Origin: Melitaea cinxia
Lineage: Eukaryota; Arthropoda; Insecta; Lepidoptera; Nymphalidae
Reading direction: 5' to 3'
Length of the DNA stretch: 64,000 nucleotides
Assembly (NCBI RefSeq): GCF_905220565.1
Contig: NC_059406.1
Coordinates: 5,156,001-5,220,000 of the forward strand
The translations under genes were made by a program, and so were the position numbers. A model generated the notes under the pieces. The model saw nothing but the letters and a program-made list of their open reading frames with translations, was not told where the DNA came from and searched no databases. Below are positions 52,330 through 62,485 of the stretch, piece after piece (position 1 is the stretch's first letter; the number at the start of each line of letters is the position of its first letter).

Positions 52330-53620
52330 TCTATACATATAATAAAATGCTAGGAAAGTCAAAACTGTACATTGAATTTTTTTTTAAAGAAAAAATATGG
52401 TTTTTAGAAGAAATTTTTGTCTGTTTGTCTGTAGGGTAAGGTAGAGTACAGTGTTACAAAAAAAATAAACTAAAATATAGTGTCAAAAATATTGTATTAA
52501 TCAGCATATTTTTGGCAAGGAAATAAACTTTAACAATCTCACTTTAATTAAAATAACTCAAACATTAACATTATTAGCAACTACTTAATTTAAATTGCAC
52601 ATTAATTAAATCAGTCGATTGTAACACTTAGCCCCGTATCTGGGGTAGTCTGTTACAGGGTCAGGGGCTCAATGTTACAACATTTAAAAAAGTAATAGAA
52701 AAACTAACAATAAAAGAAAAAGTTCTAACAAATATTAAATTTCTTTAAAATATCCTTTGGGAACTTATAGACATCTGTCTGACATGCTTTGCATTTGCTG
52801 CTTTTCGAAGACTCACGCCACTGTCGAAGACTCACGCCACTTTCAACCATCATAATCGCTTCTGCCATATCTTTTTACTATGAAGACCATAATCCATCTT
52901 CCTCTTACGATTTCGCACCATTTTCTTTTAATACCTTGAAATAGTATAAAAATGTTAATTGTTACAGTGTCACACAGTGCCCCGTAACACAGTGCCCCAG
53001 AGAGGTAAACCAAATAAAAAAATTCGTAGCGTATTTTAGGTTATGTTTACAACAAACTACTTACAAGTAATTTTTAGTTAAATATACATTAAATAAAAGA
53101 AAATTACCATCACTTACCTAAATACAATACCTCCGGAAAGAAATTAAAAACTTTGAAATTATTTTTTCGTCGTTTTATCACATAAAAACCTTTTTTGTTT
53201 ATTATTTTTTAAATACGGTACAAACTGCCGCGATGATAATTGTTTAAAGATGGCTGCTTGTGAGCTTGACAAACGTCTATACCAGCATCATAAAAGTAAA
53301 GGACAGGGACGGAGATATGTGCATTGTAACATTGTACCCCGTGTAACACTGTACCCCACCTTACCCTATGTATGTCCGGGATAAACTCAAAAAGTACTGC
53401 ATGGATTTACTTCAAATTTTGCACGAATATTATTAAGAAGTTGGATCAACATATAGGCTACATATTATCACACTATCACCAACGGGGAACGAGCAGTAAA
53501 CCTTTCTTTCTTCAATGCATTCTGTAACGCATATTTGAATGTTGTTGTCATTATGTTAATAATAACCATGCTATAAGCTAGCTTCACACTATAAATATCA
53601 CGCAATATAAGTAACTTCGG
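52330..53620 (-). mobile_element. Helitron-like element split by another transposon
   Basis: Inverted copy of the family at 18571. The left part 52330-52433 ends 'gtctgtttgtctgta' and the right part resumes at 53369 with 'tgtatgtccgggataaactc', continuing to 'cctttctttcttcaatgcat' and 'ataagctagcttcac'. Removing 52434-53368 restores the arrangement at 18850-18890. Confidence 0.65.
52434..53366. mobile_element. 933-bp TIR element with TA target duplication
   Basis: Inverted ends GGGTAAGGTAGAGTACAGTG / CACTGTACCCCACCTTACCC, flanked by TA on both sides. The uninterrupted host sequence is known from the 18.9-kb relative, which proves the TA duplication. Internal 'cagtgccccgtaacacagtg'-type motifs repeat. 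No transposase found, so it is non-autonomous. TA duplication fits the Tc1/mariner group. Confidence 0.8.
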
Positions 53621-53639
53621 CCGATAAACATAATTAAAT

Positions 53640-54517
53640 AATTAAATGAATATAAGCAGTATCAAAACAATTTGAAAGCAGCGCCATCTATGAGATTTTT
53701 CTGTAGATATGAAATGTAAAGAAGAAACGGGTAAATGAATGTTATTTTATAAGGTATATGTGGCATAATAAACGAGAAACCAAGAGGAATATTGGTTTTA
53801 TTTAACTGAAAGAATTCTACTAGACAAATATAATATGACTTAAATTAATAATAATAAATAACAAAGTATGACAGCAGCTAGTTATCAATAAAACCGAAAC
53901 ACGTGTTTTTTCAATTAGTTTGCCAAAATAGTTTAACTTCTGACATGCATACTTTGTATTTTTTTATGATGTCGGTAAGATCGTAAAATAGTATTCATAT
54001 TTTATCAATATGTAATTTATATTTAAATATAATTTCTAAAAAACACTATTTACTAAAAAAAAATATACTGAATTAAGTTCGGTCACCCAGGTACTATATT
54101 TAATTTTAATATGCTCGACATATTTGTCAATCGAGTAATCGATTTTGTTACACAGAAATCTGTGGTGGCAACTGACAGTACAGTTGACATTAAAATTGTC
54201 AAAAAAGTCAATAAATAATAATTACAGTCCTTTGCTTTTCCCTATTCCCTTGTGATACATTTTTAAACAACAACAACTCAATAAATAATATTCTACTATT
54301 TACAAGTGCGAATACTCGACAGTGCCCCCTGGCACAACTGAACGCCATTAAGCCCAAGAATAATAATAATAAGTGCGAATACTTTTATATACTCTTTGAG
54401 TGCGCATTGAAAATATTTTTTGAACTGCAATTATATCATGTATATATTGATAGTAAAATATTGTTCAAGTACTTAAAGAATTAAGTGTAAAATATTATAT
54501 ACCTCCTCTTTTCCATA
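53640..54517. other. Upstream region of ADAM17
   Basis: AT-rich, no clear TATA box or initiator. Transcription of the ADAM17 homolog should begin somewhere here. Confidence 0.35.
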
Positions 54518-57500
54518 ATGGAAATAAAGTACTTGATCTCACTTATAATAATTACTACTTTTATGTATTATTGTCATTGTAAGTTTTAATATTTTATGGA
54601 ATGTACTATTTAATCAACTGTTAAAGATAATGTAACATTTCCTTTTCTTTTTAAGGTTCTATATACCAAAACTTAAAATATTTTGAGACATTGCATGCTT
54701 CGAAATTTACTCATCACATTGTGAAACGAGGTGTTAAGTTGTCCCACCACCCTTTCAATATCATTAAGGAATTGCATTTCCAAACTCTGGGAAAGAACTT
54801 TAGGCTTATACTTCACCCTCATAACTCAGTTTTGCATTCTAACTTCAAAGCATATTCAGTAGATGCTGATGGAAATAAAAGTGTTGTTCATATAGGTAAG
54901 TGAAAATATATTAAAATACTTAACACTAACTTAATATGTTGTTGTTATTTTCTCTTAACACTAACTTAATTGTTCTTGTTATGTTCAGTCTTTAGATTAA
55001 AAGCCCTCGAATTATCTAAGCTCAAAATTTGACCGTTTATCGGCATAATTTTGCTACAAAAAAAATAACTCAAAGCTATCTAACTTCAAAATTAGACCGC
55101 TTATCGATATAATTTCGATACAAAAAATAAAAATAAAAAATAACCCTAACCTATCTAACTTGAAAATGACGGCTCTTAATCTTTATCACACAACTCTTTT
55201 AGAAAATCACATTCACTTAGTTAAATTGAATTAAAAATAATATAGTGAACAAATAGATAAAGAATAAATATTAAAAAAAATTGTGGAGAACACATATTTT
55301 ATAATATTAATTATCTAGTATCGTAACACAGTTTATTGTATCAAGGTGCTGTTTTCAAGGTGCATTTTTCTTAATATAACATAAATATAAGTAAATTTAT
55401 TTTAGATTATGATAACTTTTACACTGGAAGAGTGTTTGGAGAAACATCCTCAGATGTAAGGCTACACATTGAGGATGGAGTCATTACAGGTATAATACAT
55501 ACACCTGATGAAACTTATCATATTGAGGTAGGTATAGTGTCCCTTAGTTAAACTATTTTTACATTTCTCTATTTGATTAAATGATTACAATTATTTATGT
55601 TCTTCAAGCCCTCATGGCGACATCTTTCTCATCTTGATGACAAAACTATGATTACATACCGATCTTCAGACATAAGATTCAGTTGGTCCAGTTCAGACAA
55701 GAGGAAACCAAGAGTCTGTGGTTATGTTAAGGAAGGCAAAGGTAAAAGCAGAAGTAAAAATTGAATTTTTATTTTTATTTTTATACAAACACCTAAATTA
55801 TACATTTTAAAACAGAGTTAGAAGATGATGATGGTGAAGATGATTACAATGAAAACTTAGAATCTAACCAAGAACAATTAGAAAAAGATAAGTACTTTAA
55901 TCAATATCAAGACAAACATAAGGACAAACAATTCCTTGACTCAAGCCATAATAACCAACAGAAAGTAGTTAACAGAGTTAAAAGACAAAGTGACTATGAG
56001 TACACTCCTACCAAGACAAGGTGTCCCTTGCTGCTTGTTGCGGATTACAGATTCTTTCAGGAAATGGGAGCGAGTAATACAAAAACTACTATTAATTATT
56101 TGGTAAGTGCTATTATATTTACACTCCATATTCTTACTAAGTCCATAAATGTTCTTATTTAATAATTTACTTTACTTATTTGGTGCCAATGCTGCTAAAA
56201 GTTAATAGATTAAATAAATATAATATCACAAAGCTTAATTTGTTTTTTTAACTGACTTCAAAAAAGAGAGAAACTTCTTAGCATTCTATGGATTCACATT
56301 GCGGGTGCTGGGTCCATCGTGTGGCAGAAGGAGAAACTCAGAGCAGTTCCCAGGACTTGCGACCTAGGTGTAGGTTTAAGGAGGCCCCCTTTGAGATGCG
56401 CATCAGCGCTCACCATCACTGCTCGAGTTTCCCGTTCTGCCTAGCCAAATTTGGTAGGAACCTGTTAGTGCAGCCTTAGACACTCATTCTAAAATAGAAC
56501 TTACTTGCAGTTCTCGACAGGCCAAGGTCTTTCAGAAGATTGTAGAGAGATTTTGCTGGTATACCTCTCGCTCCTACTTCTACCGCGTATAAATTAACCA
56601 CATAACCATTTTTGTTAAGTTAGTGTGTAAGATCGTAATATTTATTTAATTTTATGGGGTGGTTTTTAGGAATGTTCTATAACACATTTGTCTTTTGGTA
56701 AAGGTGAGACTATTTCATCATGAAATTGTCCCAAGACATGCATTTTGGTTACTCTGAGGTGTTTATAGATTCCGATGGCTTCTTTAACTTCATCCCAAAA
56801 CTGTTTTCAAAGCTATAACTTCAACAACTTTATGACGTTTGCATCTAGTTTTGCCAGAAGGGTTCTACCAACGTCATACACAAGAAAAGGCCAAGTGACG
56901 TGACGTAAGGTAATTGTCGTATATCCAAACTTTTTTAAGAAATTATCGACAATTGACCCTAAGGATGGTGTACGTTCTTTGTGATCGTTCTTTCAATCAA
57001 GAAATTTGAAAGGCACTGCTTCAGCAATCGTGGTGACACCTTGTCCTCCTATTGAGAGTCCCGGATCATAAGAGGTATATAACGCTGAGGTATATTATTA
57101 TTTACGCTGCAACAAACTATGTAGAGATACACGTCGACGGCATATTTTCACATCTGTAACAGAAGACTGCAATACCTCTAGAATTTGGAAATTTTTAAAA
57201 TAATTGGGAGTCGGCAAAGTACTCAATCAGAATGCATATTCAAATAATTTTGACCTAAAATTACTAAATAATCACTCTTCAATTAACCGAGGGTGATGTT
57301 AAGAGGAATATTTTAGCCATAAAGTCTGATGCTGTTGGTTCTGATAGCATTACCCGGAAAATGATTATCCCTGTTATTGATTATGTCACTCCTGTCTTAA
57401 CATCAATTTTCAATAACTCAGTTGCGACTATGAGTTTTCCTTCTCCATGGAAAGATGCCCAAATAATTCCACTTCCAAAAAAAAAAAGAAATCCCTCTTC

Positions 57501-58579
57501 ATACAGTGATTACCGTCCTATTTCCATTGTCCCTGTGTGTTTCTTTTGTTCAAACAACCTTCTAAATCGTTTTCAATCCGGCTTCAGAGCGGATCATAGT
57601 ACGACTACTGCTTTGGTCAAGATTACTGATGACTTCAGACAGGCTATGGACGGCAAGGAAGCTCACGGTTTTGACGTTACTAGACTTTAGTAATGCTTTC
57701 AACACGGTAGACTTTGACATTCTGCTGACGGTTCTTAATTCCCTTAACTTATCCTTCCCTTATCTTCATCGGTAATTGGCTGGTTTAATAGCTATTTATA
57801 CGGTCGCCGTCAGCGGGTTCGAGTTCAGGACTCAAATTCTGATTGGCTGACCGTCAATGCCGGTGTATCTCAAGAAGGCGTTCTATCGCCTCTGCTATTT
57901 TCAGCTTTTATTAATAATGTAACTTCCCGTATTTCTTCTTACTTCCACTTGTATCCAGACGATCTCCAGATTTATGCGCATCTAAGTTAGATGATATTCA
58001 CCATACAATTAACTCGGATTAACTCCGACTTAAGTGAAATTGTTTATTGGAGTACTCATTTGGTCTAAGAGTAAATCCTGTGAAAAGTCAAGCTATTATT
58101 ATTGGCAGCCACCATTTGATTCGTCGTTTGGATCACTCTCTTTTCCCATCAGTTATATTTAACAACAATGTTATTCCTTATAGTTCAGAAGTAAAAAATC
58201 TAGGTATTATTTTTGACCAAAATTTGACCTGGAATTCACAGATTATGGAAAATAGTCGTAAAATGTTTACTGCTATTAGTTGTTTGCTGCTATAGCAAAT
58301 TGTAATTGTGAATAATAAGATTTGATTATGTCTATAACTACAATAGGAAAGTTATACCATTTTAGGGCAAAGATCATCAGTTCATGCTGCACAGAACCAA
58401 ATGCGTTTTAATGGTCCAGCAGACTGTTATTTGCCTCTCATGTGTTCTGGCATCATTCAAACTTTCCGCTAGTAATGTGTTGTGTTCCAGGCAGCCAGAA
58501 AGACCGGGTAAGAACCCTTTATGGTGGTTGGGCCTGAAATACCTATTATAATATATATAGGAGGTTACTTAATTCCACC

Positions 58580-58662
<83 letters not shown>

Positions 58663-61600
58663 AATGTATGGGGGATAACTTCGTCGTTTATGCACCGATT
58701 TTGATAATTCTTTTTTTTGTTGGAAAAGAGATATCCTAAGTGTGGTACCATGATAAGGAAATCAGGATCTGATCATGGGATCCCAGTGAAATCGAGGGAG
58801 ACTCTCGAAAATCCGCATAACTTTTTACTGGGTGTACCGATTGTGATGATTTTTAATTTAATCGAAAGCCGATGTTTATCATGTGGTCACATTTAAATTT
58901 CATCGAGATCTGATTACAACTTTTGGAGTAATCTTTGATAATGCGTATTTACTTGACTATTTTTTCGTCTACCTACAGTGTATTACTTATTGATGTAATT
59001 GAAGTCGGTTTTTTTTTCGTTTGCCAGCACCGATAATTCTTTGTTGTTGGAAAGGAGATATCCCAAGTGTGTAACCATGATAAGGAAACCAGGATCTGAT
59101 GATGGAGTCCCAGAGAAATCGAGGGAAACCCTCGAAAATCGTAGCGACGACTAATAAAACGCTTGTTAATTTTTTTCGTCTATCTACGTTGTATAACTTG
59201 TCGATGGTAATTGATGTCGGTTTTTTTCGTTTGCGAGCAAACACAATTATTATTTTGTTTTATTTTTTTTTCGCTTCAGCCTGTAATAACCCACTGTTGG
59301 GCATGGGCCTCTTTTCCCATGTAGGAGAAAGATCAGAGCTTAATCCACCACAGTGCTCCAATGTGGGTTGGCGGATATATTCCTAGTATGAGTAACAATC
59401 GCTATCAGGTGTACGTGATAACAACCACGACCGATGGCTTGACGTGCTCTCCGAGGCGCGGTGGGGAGACCTACAAGGATGATAAGGAGGATTGTCATGC
59501 GCGAGGATCGAACCCACAACCGCCAGCGCAACAGTCATAAAGTGATGTGACCGTTGCGCTAACGCGTCGTCAAAATTCAAAACCATTCAGCTAACATAAA
59601 AATAAATGAAAAGTATATGTTTGACATGTTGTATAAAATATGTACCAATATTGTTACAAAAATAAGGTACTTCTTTGTATTGAAAAATGAATATTAACAA
59701 TAATCTCAAATACTTATCAAAATTACAAGTAAAATCAGTTTATATATTTTGTAATTTGTTACAGATCAGCCTTATAGACCGAGTTCATAAAATATACAAT
59801 GATACTGTCTGGCAGGATCGCCAGGTTTGTAAAATCAATAACATACATTTTAATGACTTATTATAATAAATAGCCATGCAGATGTATGTCTATAATGTTG
59901 TTCGATTTTCGTAATATTGTTTATAGAGTAATAAATTCACTTCTAGACAATGAATCTAAATGAAACCTATATCAGATTTTAAGTTAAATTTTCAGGAACG
60001 CAACTGCATAAACTGTGTTTAATTTCGTTTATGTAATTTATGGAGCTCCATAGTTATTCTGTGTTTAACAGCAGGACAGTAGAACAGCTGTTACAAACAT
60101 ATCCACTGGGGATCTATGAAGTACCAAATCAAATCCACATTAAATCAATTTCACCCTCCAGAGCATCGGATTACTCCTTGTGGAGAGAATTTAAAAAGAT
60201 CTTTTGGCCTGTAATTCACAAATCCCCTATAAGAATTCCAGATTCTAACTCTTGGGCTAAGACCCCAAAAGGAGAAAGCTGATTTGTTTTTAAGTCACCT
60301 TGCAAAATATTACACCAAATTAAACCAATTTACATCGTATCATAAAGAATACTGCTCATCAGTGATCTTAGATATAAACCAAGCATTTGATAACACCTGG
60401 CACCTTAAGCACTTAAGGTGTTATATGAACACTCATTTTGCTGAGGACACTGCAATACTTGCGTCCAATAAATATCCCGTTAAGTCTTCCGAAACCACAG
60501 AAAAGCCTTCAAGAAACCTTGAGATGTCCCCCAGTCACAAAAAAAAAAAAAAAAATTAATTGCATAAAAACGTAAGCATAATATATAATTTCAGGATGCG
60601 GATGGGTTCAAAGGAATGGGTTTTGTTATAAAAAAAATATTAGTACATTCAGAACCGACGCGCGTGCGAGGTGGCGAAGCGCATTACAACATGGTGCGGG
60701 AAAAGTGGGACGTTCGCAACCTTCTGGAGGTGAGGTGCTCTTTTATTGAAATAACTTATACTACATAAATTGTTTGTTTCTTTATTATTTTTTGTACACC
60801 GCAAATACATTGGTAAAATTAATTCGTTTAAGATAGAAATATATTGTGTAATGCAGTCGACTTACGGCTAATTATCGAAATTGTCGATTGTCGAAAAAAT
60901 AATTGAAATAAAGATATGTGGGATTGAGGATACCAGCAATGAAACTATGTATCGCCTTAATACGTTGTTTTAAGTCTGTTAATAATATTCACCATGACTC
61001 GCTCGCTCGTTCCTTCTTTCTAACTCGAATCAATCATGACCGAACACACTCTATCCCTTTCACTCATTCTTCCTTTCATTCACACTTCACAGATTAACTA
61101 TTTATATTTAAAACAATCATCCCACAGATATATAACTTAGATAGTATACAGAAATCTGGAATATTGATAGAATGCTAAGCTCTGTCAATCAAGTCAGTTT
61201 CGTGCAAGGATTATTTAATTACATTGAAGACAAAAATCGAAAGTGCAGAAATAAGTCAAATTAATTTAAAATGACAAAAACTGTTTTTTAAGAAATGTTT
61301 TAAAAACTATTTTACAATAGATTCTCTGGTTGAAAAAGATAATAAAAAATTACAGGTCTTCAGCCGTGAATACTCACACAAAGACTTCTGTCTGGCGCAC
61401 CTTTTCACTGATCTCAAGTTTGAGGGTGGTATTCTTGGCCTTGCTTACGTAGGTTCTCCTAGACGGAATTCTGTTGGAGGCATATGTACACCAGGTAAGC
61501 AGTTACTAAGATGTTATGTGTCATCTCAAAATATAGTTTCTGTAATACTTACTTAGTAATAGCAAAAAATGTATCATGATTTATTACTCTTTCCACCACC

Positions 61601-62485
61601 AATGAAAATTAAATAGGATAAGTCTCTCAGCGCTAAGTACAGTATACAGTAACAAAGAAATATATATACTAAGAACGTGCATCTAGAAGCAATTATTTGG
61701 CTAAATATAAAAATCAATGATAGAAATAAATATAATTAAAATGAAAAACTTTTATAGAAGTTGGGACACTGAAGAGTACGTAAATCGAGAAATTTCATAC
61801 GTACATGTCCAGTTGTCCACGTAAGGCAAAAGGCCGATGCTAACCGAGCTTTAGAATATGTACTATACTTTATTTATTATTTATGTTTTTTTTTTTTCAG
61901 TTTAATTTGCTGTAAAGTGTGAGTGTTGTTTTTGTTTGCTTTGCATGTTTACTATGTTCCCCGATTACACAGGAGCGTAGGTAGCTTTAAAAAATGCGAG
62001 TATCAAAATTTTTTGGATGTCTTTTTCAATCATTCTTTGCCAAAAACAATTTTACTTTCTTTTATGTTTCAATTGTTCCTAAAGTTTGGGGTTAAGCTAC
62101 GTTCCTCTATATGCGCTTGCTATAAACGCTCTTTATGCTTGGTTTGGGTAACTATCATTGCTTCGTCGTTATCTAATAAATGTAATAATCGTAGTTAGCG
62201 ATCTGAGTAACTAAACGTAGCCCTAACGAGGCGAAACGTGAACCGGCAGAATACTTCAAGAACGGCTACACCCTGTACTTGAACTCGGGGCTGTCGTCGT
62301 CGCGCAACCACTACGGGCAGCGCGTCATCACCCGCGAGGCGGACCTCGTGACGGCGCACGAGTTCGGCCACAACTGGGGCTCCGAGCACGACCCCGACGT
62401 GGCCGAGTGCTCGCCTGCCGCCAGCCACGGCGGCTCCTACCTCATGTACACCTACAGCGTCAGCGGCTACGACGTCAACAACAAG
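54518..62485 (+). CDS. ADAM17: ADAM17/TACE-type metalloprotease, first nine coding exons, 3' end off the window
   Basis: Membrane sheddase (adamalysin). Exons: 54518-54578, 54656-54895, 55406-55527, 55609-55741, 55816-56102, 59765-59824, 60595-60729, 61356-61494, 62250-62485; GT-AG throughout, phases consistent, 471 residues. Residues 1-20 form a signal peptide (MEIKYLISLIIITTFMYYCH). The prodomain has YDNFYTGRVFGE and a cysteine switch PRVCGYVK (Cys ~178). An acidic Asn/Gln-rich insert precedes a furin site RVKR (ends ~242), then the catalytic domain: CPLLLVADYRFF, NYLISLIDRVHKIY, LGLAYVGSPR and the zinc site HEFGHNWGSEHD (~429-440). Known members shed TNF-like and EGFR-ligand precursors. 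The disintegrin-like, membrane and tail exons must lie to the right. Intron 5 (56103-59764) is swollen by LINE and SINE debris. The last exon shown is followed by copies of its own 3' end. Confidence 0.93.
54918..55190 (+). repeat. Small direct repeats in ADAM17 intron 2
   Basis: 'ttaacactaacttaat' occurs at about 54918 and 54956. Then a ~62-bp unit (caaaatttgaccgtttatcg / caaaattagaccgcttatcg, each with 'ataattt-g-tacaaaaaa') is present twice at about 55020 and 55082. Confidence 0.6.
56235..57110 (-). mobile_element. Probable LINE fragment, minus strand
   Basis: At about 56520-56630 the minus strand reads NGYVVNLYAVEVGARGIPAK, SLYNLLKDLGLSR, resembling the conserved 'EVGxRGF' segment downstream of the reverse transcriptase in some non-LTR elements. 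The rest is open in short pieces only. Inside ADAM17 intron 5. Confidence 0.4.
57270..58520 (+). mobile_element. Non-LTR retrotransposon RT remnant
   Basis: SPWKDAQIIPLPKKKRNPSS, YSDYRPISIVPV (57445-57540), FQSGFRADHSTTTALVKITD (57570-57630), then after frame changes VNAGVSQEGVLSPLLFSAFI and LYPDDLQIYAHLS (57950-57985), and VNPVKSQAIIIGS, VKNLGIIFDQNLTW (58070-58235). A reverse transcriptase in order. The catalytic box reads YPDD instead of YADD, and stops and frameshifts are frequent. Inactive; in ADAM17 intron 5. Confidence 0.8.
58558..59250 (-). repeat. Dispersed repeat (gctcgcaaacgaaaaa family), two inverted copies in tandem
   Basis: First copy 58558-59025 (ggaggttacttaattc ... attgaagtcggttttttttt), second 59028-59250 (caccgataattctttg ... 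ttttcgtttgcgagcaaaca). Both have 'ccatgataaggaaa' and 'gagaaatcgaggga'-like blocks. Confidence 0.75.
58578..58659. repeat. (AT)n microsatellite
   Basis: Pure TA/AT run of about 82 bp, placed inside a copy of the gctcgcaaacgaaaaa family. Confidence 0.95.
59265..59590 (-). repeat. Full-length tRNA-headed SINE with RTE-like tail
   Basis: On the minus strand: A-box GCGTTAGCGCAACGGTCAC, B-box GGTTCGATCCTCG, body 'gtaggtctccccaccgcg', 'ggttgttatcacgtacacct' and 'ccgccaacccacat', and tail 'atgcccaacagtgggttatt', 'acaggctgaagcg'. The only copy here with head, body and tail. The tail matches the RTE remnant end at 12.85 kb, explaining how RTE enzymes could mobilise it. Confidence 0.8.
60000..60560 (+). 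mobile_element. Jockey-like LINE remnant, collapsed
   Basis: IYEVPNQIHIKSISPSRASD, a piece of the pre-RT region, then EYCSSVILDINQAFDNTWHL (RT block with catalytic Asp), then directly HFAEDTAILASNK, where FADDTAIL would be expected. Most of the RT between these blocks is deleted. Ends in a 17-base A-run (60539-60555), 40 bp before an ADAM17 exon. Confidence 0.65.
62250..62485 (+). other. ADAM17: ADAM17 catalytic (zinc-site) exon
   Basis: Acceptor 'aaccggcag' and donor AACAACAAG|gtgcgt. It encodes EYFKNGYTLYLNSGLSSS, HEFGHNWGSEHD and ends SVSGYDVNNK. Far more GC-rich than the intron before it. Its last ~69 bp are the exonic part of the repeat unit that follows. Confidence 0.9.
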
